From Symbiodinium natans (Eukaryota; Sar; Dinophyceae; Suessiales; Symbiodiniaceae): DNA of 47,587 nt. The translations under genes and the position numbers were made by a program. Below, in pieces: positions 11,219 to 19,532 of the stretch; position 1 is the stretch's first letter, and each line of letters opens with the position of its first letter. A model generated the notes under the pieces. It saw only the letters and a list, made by a program, of their open reading frames with translations, ran no database searches and had not been told where the DNA came from. The stretch is taken from NCBI GenBank assembly GCA_905221605.1, contig CAJNDS010000966.1, positions 1-47,587 of the forward strand, in the 5' to 3' direction.

Positions 11219-12392
11219 CGCGTTTTTTTTTGTTCGGGACGCGGCTGGCCGAGCAAAAAAACAACACTCCGGGCGTTTTTTTTTTTGCTCGGGACGCGCC
11301 CGGTCACTCGCTCACTTGCGGGCCGGGGGTCGTGTGGGCCTTCCTTCAGGGGCGCGTGTTTTTTTTGGTTCGGGACACGGCTGGCCGAGCAAAAAAGGGC
11401 CGGGGGTCGTGTGGGCCTTCCTTCAGGGGCGCTTTTTTTTTTTGTTCGGGACGCGGCTGGCCGAGCAAAAAAAAACACTCTGGGCGCGTATACATTTTCT
11501 TTTGCTCGGGACGCGCCCCGTCACTCATTCACTTGCGGGCCGGGGGTCGTGTGGGCCTTCCTTCAGGGGCGCGTTTGTTTTTTGTTCGGGACGCGGCTGG
11601 CCGAGCAAAAAAAACACTCCGGGCGCGTTTTTTTTTTGCACGGGACGCGCCCGGTCGCTCACTCACTTGCGGGCCGGGGTCGTGTGGGCCTTCCTTCAGG
11701 AGCGCCTTTTTTTTTGTTCGGGACGCGGCTGGCCGAGCAAAAAAGAACACTCCGGGCGCGCTTTTTTGCTCGGGACGCGGCTGGCCAAGCAAAAAGAAGG
11801 AAAAGGAAAAGAGCTGGCCACGGGAGTTTGTTCTTTTTTGCTCGGGACGCGGCTGGCCGAGCAAAAAGAAGGAAAAGGAAAAGAGCTGGCCACGGGCGTC
11901 TTTTTTTTTGCTCGGGACGCGGCTGGCCAAGCAAAAAGAAGGAAAAGGAAAAGAGCTGGCCACGGGCGTGATTTTTTTTGCTCGGGACGCGGCTGGCCGA
12001 GCAAAAAGAAGGAAAGGAAAAGAGCTGGCCACAGGCGTGTCTTTTTTTGCTCGGGACGCGGCTGGCCGAGCAAAAAGAAGGAAAAGGAAAAGAGCTGGCC
12101 ACGGGCGTGTTTTTTTTTGCTCGGGACGCGGCTGGCCAAGCAAAAAGAAGGAAAAGGAAAAGAGCTGGCCACGGGCGTTTTTTTTTTGCTCGGGACGCGG
12201 CTGGCCGAGCAAAAAGAAGGAAAGGAAAAGAGCTGGCCACTGGCGTGTTTGTTTTTGCTCGGGACGCGGCTGGCCGAGCAAAAAGACGGAAAAGGAAAAG
12301 AGCTGGCCACGGGCGTGCTTTTTTTGCTCGGGACGCGGCTGGCCAAGCAAAAAGAAGGAAAGGGAAACGAGCTGGCCGAGAAAAAAAAACAC
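11219..12392. repeat. Hairpin satellite array 2 (~70-bp units, about 14 copies)
   Basis: The regular part (from about 11,760) repeats ttttttgctcgg-gacgcggctgg-ccgagcaaaaa followed by gaaggaaaaggaaaagagct and ggccacgggcg. The T-run plus gctcgg and ccgagc plus A-run are reverse complements, so each unit can fold into a stem of about 12 bp with an 11-base loop. Earlier units instead carry cactcacttgcgggccgggg and gtcgtgtgggccttccttca spacers. Frames over 400 codons are open on the plus strand and about 285 on the minus strand, but all come from the stop-free repeat. Confidence 0.92.
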
Positions 12393-12966
12393 AGGTTCCG
12401 CGTTTCAGACAAACTCCCAGCCCTTGCCCACCTTTCCTCTTCACTCCATGACCGCTGACAATGCCAGCTGCCAAAAGAGCCCGGATTACACGCGCACAGC
12501 CCAAAAGTTGTAACATGGCAACCCTAAACTTCTCCGGACGCGGATTCTTTTGTGTAGCTTTCCAGGTTCCATGGAATGCTGAAGTGACTTGATTCTAGAA
12601 ATTCAAGTTTTCATGGACGCTGTGTCCTTCGGCAAGTTCAACTGAAAGATTCAGGTTTTCAGGAAAAATAATCCATCGGAGTGATCAGTTCAAAATGAAT
12701 ATCATCATACAATCTTTTGGGGGGAGGGGCGAGCTCCCGGAATGTATCGCAGAAATGAAAAAGAAGTATACAAAGCCAAGACTTCTCACACTCGTTCGCT
12801 CACTTTGCAAGCTTTCCTGTAGTGTTTTCACCAAAACGTATGTGCACTTACATCACTTATAACGGGCCCTCTAAATGAGTACTAACTATAGACAAAGAGT
12901 TGCTAATCACTTATTTTCCATTTAGCTAAGTGCTGTAAGTGCATACAAACCGTGACAACCAACTAT
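12393..12966. other. Unique AT-richer spacer beside the DIRS element
   Basis: No gene is visible. The part next to the retrotransposon is AT-rich. It contains tgtgcacttaca near 12,842 and the related reverse-complement word tgtaagtgcata near 12,936, so the element may have inserted into a small older repeat. A similar word (tgtaagtgcactt) occurs on the other flank at about 20,378. Confidence 0.4.
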
Positions 12967-13123
12967 AAAGATGGCTCGTCACTTTTGCTCTGCTGCTAAC
13001 AAGTATCCCGAGTGCGCAGGCGAGCTGCTTTGCATGATCGCCGAACTTGGCAGACTGCACAAACGTCGAAAGGAGCAGGAGGTAGGCTCTCAGGCCCATC
13101 TTCAAACACTGGAGCTCCATTCC
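12967..13123 (-). repeat. Split direct repeat B2 (element 3' end)
   Basis: 157 bp identical to B1 at 13,192-13,348. A 130-codon plus-strand frame across both copies (starting MARHFCSAANKYPE) is a by-product of the duplication. Confidence 0.9.
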
Positions 13124-13139
13124 GGGCGGGCTGGGTGGG

Positions 13140-13193
13140 CCCCAAAAGCTACAAGCAACAGTCATCGCTTCTTCACAATCTTTAGCAAGCCAA
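13140..13193 (-). repeat. Split direct repeat A2
   Basis: 54 bp identical to A1 at 20,269-20,322. It abuts B1 and is separated from B2 by 16 bases of G-rich spacer. The B1-A2 junction is expected to template the circle junction. Confidence 0.9.
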
Positions 13194-13348
13194 AGATGGC
13201 TCGTCACTTTTGCTCTGCTGCTAACAAGTATCCCGAGTGCGCAGGCGAGCTGCTTTGCATGATCGCCGAACTTGGCAGACTGCACAAACGTCGAAAGGAG
13301 CAGGAGGTAGGCTCTCAGGCCCATCTTCAAACACTGGAGCTCCATTCC
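13192..13348 (-). repeat. Split direct repeat B1
   Basis: 157 bp identical to B2. It begins immediately after the recombinase stop codon at 13,351-13,353. Confidence 0.9.
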
Positions 13349-13350
13349 AA

Positions 13351-14382
13351 TCATGTTACGTAGCTGTCGCCGCTAGCAGAGCCAGAACAGCGAGCCCTAG
13401 GGGCTTTCAGAAAGCAGTCAAGAACAGCTTCAGAGAAAGAGGCCAGGCGCATGACCTGGAGCCGCTGACTCTGTGTCAGCTTTGCGAGCAATAATTGCCC
13501 GGCTACGTCCTGTAGGTAATACTCAAGCGTCTTGCGTTGTTGCCACCGGCCACGCCACTGAATCTTTTCAACGTCTTCTGTTCTTTGATAGAGCCATGTC
13601 GCTCCTGAGCCTCGCAAAGTTTTCGGAGTGACACCCTTATCAGCTTCAGAGGTGGCCACATGCAGGTGGGAGAAGACGGCATTCCAACGGGCACGATGCA
13701 CTTCACGTGAGCAGTTGAAGAGGGAAGCGCCGGGAGGTAGATGCCCGAAAAGCGCATCCAGAAACATTACCGTCTTGTGATCAGAGATGCGAGCATGTTG
13801 CCGACGCATAAAGCGCCGAGTCTTGCCGTCCGTAATGCGTACAAATGCCAGCTGGGTCGAGGTGAGCAAGTCCCTGGGCAGGATCAGCTCTTCCCTGGTC
13901 AAGTACAGAAACTCGCCTGGCCTGAGGAGGCCATGAAAACCCAGCAGTAAAGTAGCAGCGAAAAGCGGCCAACCCCACATCAAAGAAACTGTGACAGCTG
14001 CTCTGATCATCGCCTCCGGCATCACCATGGACCTCTCAGTTGGCTCCTCTTCCTCCCACCTGGAGAGGATATTCCACGCCGACGCCAAAGATGCTTTGAA
14101 GTGCCGATAGCGATCCACCACCGCATTTAGGGTTTCAGAGAAAACATACTTAGGATAACCCTCATAGAAAAGATACTTGCCGAAAGCAATCAGCGTAGTG
14201 CAGAGTAGCAGCCCAGAGCTTGCGAGCTGAGAAAAAGTGCACTGGAACTGGTCCTCGCTCCATTGCTGAAAAGAGTCAAACAGACCAGCTCGTCTGTTCT
14301 TCACAACCGAAGTTAAACCGGAATCAAAGTCCAGCGTAACCCGGCTGCGTGCTTCAAGTCTAGAAGGCGCACGCCGAGGCAT
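13351..14382 (-). CDS. Tyrosine recombinase (DIRS-type integrase)
   Basis: 343 residues with an ATG start that overlaps the upstream RNase H frame by 23 bases. DIRS recombinases cut and join the circular element and target DNA through a tyrosine nucleophile. Visible landmarks are FHGLLRPGEF near residue 150-158 (first catalytic Arg in LRPGE) and TPKTLRGSGATW near 252-263 (the box II Arg). Then come QWRGRW at 275-280 and LEYYLQDV at 286-293 (Tyr nucleophile candidates 288/289). The usual HxxR box reads KTLR, so the conserved His is replaced by Lys. The N-terminal ~140 residues would be the DNA-binding core domain. The frame is intact. Confidence 0.88.
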   Translation of the reverse strand: MPRRAPSRLEARSRVTLDFDSGLTSVVKNRRAGLFDSFQQWSEDQFQCTFSQLASSGLLLCTTLIAFGKYLFYEGYPKYVFSETLNAVVDRYRHFKASLASAWNILSRWEEEEPTERSMVMPEAMIRAAVTVSLMWGWPLFAATLLLGFHGLLRPGEFLYLTREELILPRDLLTSTQLAFVRITDGKTRRFMRRQHARISDHKTVMFLDALFGHLPPGASLFNCSREVHRARWNAVFSHLHVATSEADKGVTPKTLRGSGATWLYQRTEDVEKIQWRGRWQQRKTLEYYLQDVAGQLLLAKLTQSQRLQVMRLASFSEAVLDCFLKAPRARCSGSASGDSYVT

Positions 14383-16546
14383 GCTCTCTCTTGTAGAGCT
14401 GCAGAACCGTCAACCGGGCCCACAACCCCGCTGGTCCCAAGATGTCGTCAGTAATCTTGACCAAATCGAGAATGCGCTTTGAGCCACTGAGCAGTTGCTT
14501 TAACCAAAAAGGCTGAACTTCCAAGCGCTCCCTGAGCTGTTTCAAGCACGAGGGATCGTCAGCCACATTATCATCGGTGCCGACATGGAAAAGACTCGGA
14601 TAAAGCCCTGCACCCAGAATATGTGGCAGAACTGTTGACAAATAGAAGTTAAGCTTCTGACTGCTTGACCTGCCCTTTGAGTTGCAACCGATAGTGACTC
14701 GACTATCCAGCAAGGCCCCAAAACGAGAATTCGGTTCGGTTTTTGCAAGGTGTTTGAGCAGGCTTCGGAAAGAAAGCTCCTCGTTGACATTGATGTGGTT
14801 CACACGCTTGAAACGATATTGCAAGAGAACTTTCCATTGAAGCGTCAGGCTCAAATCTGCAATCCACCTTGGGGGTTTGTGAGCTGGGCGTCGGGTTGTA
14901 GAGGGCTTAGGGCGCTTGAGATCCTCAATGCACGGCGCAAGTAGTCGGCAAAGGTGTCTGAGCGCTGGGATGGGACATATGCCTGACATTTTGCAGACTG
15001 CTTCACCTGCTTTAGGGATGCGACCGAAGACCGTCACGCAGTCGGGTTTGCAATGCGCACAGAACTCTTTGACACTCTCATGGGTGAAAGTCCTTTCAAT
15101 CCGCAGATGCCCTGCTTGAGCGCCACAACCACAGCCGCCGCACATCTCAGAAACTTCGGAACGATTGCAAAGCCAGTGTGATGGTTTCTTGTAGGGGGTG
15201 CCGTACGTGCAATAACAAAATTTCACATCAACAAAACCTCTCAACCGAAGTCTTTGGAAGCAGTCAAGTCGATACATGACAGACCCCAGAGGAGTTTCGC
15301 TGGTGGAAATTAGGCCATAGGCAGCGCACAGATGCATAATCAAGGCTGCCCTCATGGCGAGCAATGTGCCGCCCCGAGTGATGGGCTCGTCTGGGTCAAA
15401 ACCGAAAGGCTGCACCTTGCTCCTCAACCGTGGTCTACGCATAGTTCCGAAAGTAGCGCATGGAAGCCCCAAATGAAAATAGCAAATCACCCGTCTGCAA
15501 ATCAAACCGATAAGAAGCTGCATCGTAGAGTTGAGAAGCAAATCACCATGAGGTCCGTCATTCATGTCGAACCCCGGATGGCAGGTGAACCCCTGTTCCT
15601 TGAAAGTGCTCGTCAAAGTGCCCTCACCCCTAAAAACTTCACAAACGTCGAACAGAAACCCTTCTGCCATTGAACGTGGAACTGGGCCCAGATCATCCGG
15701 CTGCAAAAGCTCGGTGCCGAAAGCATTGTCGAGGTAGGCTGCCAGCTGAGGTTGAAGATTTGTATGAAAACCCTTATGGTCAGCATGGCGCAATAATTCC
15801 AAGGTCGCTTCGGCTCCTATATGGCTTTGGCAGACCCTGGCTCCAAAAGGCGAAGCATCCGAGCAGAAAAGTTTTGAGAGGGGCTTCGCCCTCAGATCCG
15901 TCGTCATGCAAGGTGCAAAAAGGATAAGTAGCATCAGCTCCTGCTTTGCATCATGAGAAAGGGCGAAAATCTCACCGCGGGCATGTTGCGCAATGTCATG
16001 GAAAACCTGACTCATGAGACACATGGTTGGCCGGCGAAACATGACGACAAAAATCCATGATCCTATGATGCTCTGCAGAAGCTCGGTGGTCGTGAACCCC
16101 AGCAGCACCAGCTCCAAAGTCAAAGCACATAATGCAACAGTCTTCAATCTTGGTGCACAAATATCACCCCGGATCCCGTCTATCTCGCCCCCCAGGATGG
16201 TAGCTTTATAAGCGTTACGAACGGCCTTCTTTGGTGATGTTCTGAGGTTCACCGACGCATACTGCTTACCAGCCCGTGCAAAGATCTTCTGATCGGCTCG
16301 GGAGGGAGGAGGCTCTTTGGAAACAGCTTTATGAGGTACTCGCAGAAGATATGCATGGTCATCGATACATAGCAGCTCGTACCCAGGGCCTCGGGGAACT
16401 GGATGTTTGTAAGCTACTTGTTCAGAGGGTCTAAGACAACCAGCACGTTGAAGGAGCACTGTATGTACGTGTTGTGCTGTTTCAACAGCAAAGTTTGTCC
16501 CCATGGCAAGGGTGCGAAAGCACCCCACCACAGGAACATTGTCCAA
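14360..16546 (-). CDS. RT C-terminal part, RNase H and inserted methyltransferase-like domain
   Basis: 728 codons from a TTG (the frame is open further upstream, so no true start is implied). The RT continues with LAMGTNFAVETAQHVH (13-28) and the polymerase motif LCIDDHAYLL (59-68). RNase H motif 1 is CSDASPFGARVC (228-239). Its expected partners HINVNEE (584-590), LDSRVTIG (613-620) and TDDNVADDPS (657-666) occur only 350 residues later. Between them is a block with VCEVFRGEGTLTSTF (301-315), FDMNDGPHGD (326-335) and FHLGLPCATFG (357-367). These resemble motifs I, II and IV of C5-cytosine methyltransferases. A Cys-rich segment follows at 444-520. The methyltransferase identity is inferred; DIRS elements classically carry an adenine methylase instead. 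Confidence 0.82.
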   Translation of the reverse strand: MDNVPVVGCFRTLAMGTNFAVETAQHVHTVLLQRAGCLRPSEQVAYKHPVPRGPGYELLCIDDHAYLLRVPHKAVSKEPPPSRADQKIFARAGKQYASVNLRTSPKKAVRNAYKATILGGEIDGIRGDICAPRLKTVALCALTLELVLLGFTTTELLQSIIGSWIFVVMFRRPTMCLMSQVFHDIAQHARGEIFALSHDAKQELMLLILFAPCMTTDLRAKPLSKLFCSDASPFGARVCQSHIGAEATLELLRHADHKGFHTNLQPQLAAYLDNAFGTELLQPDDLGPVPRSMAEGFLFDVCEVFRGEGTLTSTFKEQGFTCHPGFDMNDGPHGDLLLNSTMQLLIGLICRRVICYFHLGLPCATFGTMRRPRLRSKVQPFGFDPDEPITRGGTLLAMRAALIMHLCAAYGLISTSETPLGSVMYRLDCFQRLRLRGFVDVKFCYCTYGTPYKKPSHWLCNRSEVSEMCGGCGCGAQAGHLRIERTFTHESVKEFCAHCKPDCVTVFGRIPKAGEAVCKMSGICPIPALRHLCRLLAPCIEDLKRPKPSTTRRPAHKPPRWIADLSLTLQWKVLLQYRFKRVNHINVNEELSFRSLLKHLAKTEPNSRFGALLDSRVTIGCNSKGRSSSQKLNFYLSTVLPHILGAGLYPSLFHVGTDDNVADDPSCLKQLRERLEVQPFWLKQLLSGSKRILDLVKITDDILGPAGLWARLTVLQLYKREHASACAF

Positions 16547-17799
16547 CTCCGGCCGATACGCTCTCCACCCTCGAAACAGCGAACCTGGGAAGACTCCGTG
16601 AATGTGGTTCCGGCTGCGTGGGCATCGCTGACAATGAAGTTGTGATAAAAATCCTTAAGGTCATCTGATCCCATCACCAGGTTCTCTGTCTCAGGAAGAA
16701 ACATCTGGCATAGCAAACTGGAGTGCGCAAGCGACAGCGTGGCGTCAGACACCGAAAAGCTCCTAGAATTCTCGGGAATAGGATTCAATATCTGGCGGTC
16801 AACCCTGTCATCCTTGTACACAGCAAACAAACCGCAACGATATCTATGTTCCGACTGCGAGGCTGGGAGCAGATACAAAGAGTCCACTAGGTCCCACTTT
16901 TTGTAAAGGGCCAGCTGATCATCACGGTCGGCTTGCACTCGGGCTAGCTTCGTTTTTGGCCAGCAGGTTTCGGGCTTCAGGAAGGCTCTTGGGTCTGCGA
17001 AGCCACTCTCAAGGAGAGGGTCAACTAGGAACCGAGAAGCATCAAACTGGGGGGCCACCTCGAAAACCAATCTGTCAGGCTTGATGCGCAGGCTGCTGGT
17101 AGAGGAGGATTTTCCAGATTCAAGCGGGCCATACCCGATCCCTGCTTGCCTTTCTGGATTGAACGAAGCAATGCTGTTCACCTCACCTTTCGAAGTGGGG
17201 CGTTCGCTGGAGTCGGCATTAGATCTTCGAGTTTGGCACTTGCTTGGCTTACTGTACGGAGAAAATTGGGACTGTAAGCGGTGGCTTTGCTGTAAAAGTG
17301 ACTGTAACTGTTCTTCCATGCTGCCAAACTTCTGGACTGCACGTTCAAGTCCGCGTCTGGGGCCTGTGCCCAGGCGGAGCCAAACCATGACCTGCCTCTC
17401 AAGGCGAGCAAGCATTGCAGTTTGCACCGCGCTGAGGGGCGGCAAGGCTGCAGGATGCATCTCTGTTCGTCCCAGAGCCAGCCAGTTTCCCGCTGCAACC
17501 AAGTGGCGGGTCCACAGCCTGCAAAGGTTTCGAAGATGCCACCGCGCCTTGCGCCTGCCAACCAGCCGTCTGTCGGGAGAAGGCTGAAGAGGCGGAAGAT
17601 TGCAAGGCCATAGTTCGGAAGGGCCATGCGAGGCAGAGCCCAAAGGAGGTAGAGCACATGCTTCACGAATGAATTCGGTGAGCCGGGTACGAGCTCCCGC
17701 CAAAAACTTGACCAGGTGCACGCACAAAGTCGAAGCAGCGAGGGTGTCGTCCAGGCCTGGAGGAAAAAGGGATTCGAGACAAGGCAGCTGCCTTGTCAA
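16414..17799 (-). CDS. Reverse transcriptase N-terminal part (frame broken before motif B)
   Basis: 461 codons. The N-terminal ~230 residues are Arg/Ser-rich with no clear domain. RT begins near residue 320 with a basic YKDDRVDRQILNP-type segment, and palm motif A is GSDDLKDFYHNF, with its first Asp near 379. Shortly after VSDAHAA the RT-like reading switches into the frame of the downstream ORF, near 16,610-16,616. The rest of this frame (TTFTESSQ onward) therefore looks out of frame. The first codon is a TTG that overlaps the gag stop as TTGA, with no ATG, so translation after gag would need coupling or recoding. The shift could be a mutation in this copy or programmed. Confidence 0.8.
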   Translation of the reverse strand: MTRQLPCLESLFPPGLDDTLAASTLCVHLVKFLAGARTRLTEFIREACALPPLGSASHGPSELWPCNLPPLQPSPDRRLVGRRKARWHLRNLCRLWTRHLVAAGNWLALGRTEMHPAALPPLSAVQTAMLARLERQVMVWLRLGTGPRRGLERAVQKFGSMEEQLQSLLQQSHRLQSQFSPYSKPSKCQTRRSNADSSERPTSKGEVNSIASFNPERQAGIGYGPLESGKSSSTSSLRIKPDRLVFEVAPQFDASRFLVDPLLESGFADPRAFLKPETCWPKTKLARVQADRDDQLALYKKWDLVDSLYLLPASQSEHRYRCGLFAVYKDDRVDRQILNPIPENSRSFSVSDATLSLAHSSLLCQMFLPETENLVMGSDDLKDFYHNFIVSDAHAAGTTFTESSQVRCFEGGERIGRSWTMFLWWGAFAPLPWGQTLLLKQHNTYIQCSFNVLVVLDPLNK

Positions 17800-19532
17800 G
17801 CGGTGCCATCGCCCGCGTTATACTTGCTTCCCCTGCCGCTGCGCTTGCCCTTGCCGCCTGGAGGCTCGTCCTGGTTGCTGGCGTGGTTCGGGTTCTTCGG
17901 GTGGTGCGCCTTGGCGGTCCTGTCCTGGATCAGGTCGACGTCCTTCAGGTACCCCAACTGCGTAGCCACCCATCTCGGATCTGACAGCATGCCGTGAGGC
18001 ACCTCTGCTCGGGGAGCCTTCCTCTGTTCTACTATCGAGAACGGCGGGTCTTCGCGGCAAGTTAGGAGCCATGCCAGTCGAGTGTGTCCTTGCTCGTTCG
18101 CCACCTGCTCGCAGAAGATGAGTCCCAGAGAGATGAGAGCGCACACATCGGCCGATCGGTTTTGCTCGATCGCCTCCCACGCGTCGCAGAGGAGAAAGGC
18201 CAGGTAGGTCAAGGTCTTGTAGTTGCCCAAGGGGACCGTCTCCTGGAAGTGCAGAAACATGTCTCGGGCCTCCAAGTCGACTGGCGATGCTTTGCGGCGA
18301 GCCTGAGCCAGGCGCTCCCTGACTTTCTGGTACACCCGCTCCGGGTGCTTCTGGAACTGCTCCTTCAATAGCTGCCTTGCAGCCATACCCCGCACCCCGG
18401 CCACCTTCGTCTCGTCGTCTCCGCCTCCGCCGCTCCCGCCTAGAAGGTGAAGAGGATCCGAAGACTTCGTGGCGGAGGCAGTGAGTTGGGACAGGATCTT
18501 GGTCTGCTGGACCAAAAGCTTGCTCAGGATCTGAGCGTCGGAACCTTCCGCCCCTGCGCCCACGTCGTCTTTCTCCTCCTCGGCGTCCTCGGACCCAATG
18601 TCGAAGGTAGGGACGGCGAACGAGAGCTTCGGTTGAGGAGAAATCTTCGGAGTGGCCTGCAGCAAGCGGGGGGGAGCTCTTGATGGTCCTGGCAGATCTT
18701 GAAGGTTCTTGGGGCCCCGCCCGGCCAGCGCCAGCAGCTGCTTTAGCTGTTCTTGGTCCAGCCGCGCCTTGACCCCCTCGTTGAAGAGCTGCGGGGCCCA
18801 CGTTGGCTGTTTCTCGCCCTCTGTTCCACCAGATAGCAAGCCCACACCGGCCCCCGCAGGAGGACCTTCCAAAAGAGACAGCCGTGCCTCGAGCTCGTCG
18901 AGGGAGTTCAGCCGGGACTGAATGCCGCTCAAGAGCTGAGCTTGTTGCTGGCCTTGGGCCAGAAGCTGCTGCAAGATACCTCCATCCATGGAAGGCGCTG
19001 ATGTCAAAGGCACAGCGTCCAGTTCGGCCTCCGAAGCAGCCGTGTAGTACCCTTCCAAGCGCTCGACGGCCTCCACTGAAAGCTCTTCTCCGTTCAGAAA
19101 GGTTTCCAAAGCGGTTACGGCAGCAGAGCCCAGAACCCATGAAGATTGTAGTCTGTGAGTGCCGAAAGAAGTGACTTCTCCAACGTCGGGCAGAGCTGCG
19201 CTGAACATGTCTATGCCTGAAGCATTGAGGTCCACCAGCAAGCACGGCCAGCTCTTGGACGCCAGTTCCTTTCCGCTGGCAGTGACGGCTCGCAAAGCTA
19301 CTTTTGTCCATGGCCCGAAGACTCCGCTGAACTGCTCCTCCAGAGCTTCCGCCAGATCCTCGTCGCTCAACGCGGCAATGGGCAGACAAGCCACAAAACC
19401 GGAGTCCACGGCCTTGACAATGAATGCGTGAGAGGCCTTGTCCTTGTGGACGAAGTAGAGCTTGGTGTATCCTGGTGGATCGCAGGCGGTCTGCCATTGG
19501 CCTAGGAAACTAGGCCGAAGAGAGGAAGTCAT
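17796..19532 (-). CDS. Gag-like protein of the DIRS element
   Basis: 578 residues with an ATG start (MTSSLRPSFLGQW). Position between the element's 5' end and RT, and the capsid-sized length, indicate the structural Gag. It has an Ala/Leu-rich N-terminal region and a Gln-rich segment near 195-215 (LAQGQQQAQLLSGIQSRLNS), probably coiled coil. A long acidic and Gly-rich linker follows, then a helical region (LLKEQFQKHPERVYQKVRERL). The C-terminal tail is basic and Gly-rich (GGKGKRSGRGSK) and could bind RNA. No CCHC knuckle is seen. It overlaps the preceding ORF by 23 bases and the RT frame by three. Confidence 0.7.
   Translation of the reverse strand: MTSSLRPSFLGQWQTACDPPGYTKLYFVHKDKASHAFIVKAVDSGFVACLPIAALSDEDLAEALEEQFSGVFGPWTKVALRAVTASGKELASKSWPCLLVDLNASGIDMFSAALPDVGEVTSFGTHRLQSSWVLGSAAVTALETFLNGEELSVEAVERLEGYYTAASEAELDAVPLTSAPSMDGGILQQLLAQGQQQAQLLSGIQSRLNSLDELEARLSLLEGPPAGAGVGLLSGGTEGEKQPTWAPQLFNEGVKARLDQEQLKQLLALAGRGPKNLQDLPGPSRAPPRLLQATPKISPQPKLSFAVPTFDIGSEDAEEEKDDVGAGAEGSDAQILSKLLVQQTKILSQLTASATKSSDPLHLLGGSGGGGDDETKVAGVRGMAARQLLKEQFQKHPERVYQKVRERLAQARRKASPVDLEARDMFLHFQETVPLGNYKTLTYLAFLLCDAWEAIEQNRSADVCALISLGLIFCEQVANEQGHTRLAWLLTCREDPPFSIVEQRKAPRAEVPHGMLSDPRWVATQLGYLKDVDLIQDRTAKAHHPKNPNHASNQDEPPGGKGKRSGRGSKYNAGDGTA

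Noticed and set aside
9700-12400. CRISPR-like array
   Set aside because: Repeats are adjacent with no unique spacers, and the genome is eukaryotic; these are satellites.
12926-13363. Repeated peptide frames on both strands with internal duplication
   Set aside because: The duplication is the B1/B2 split repeat of the DIRS element, not a tandem-domain protein.
17818-19497. 559-codon minus-strand frame overlapping gag
   Set aside because: It shadows gag in another frame, with Arg/Gly-rich composition typical of out-of-frame GC-rich coding DNA.
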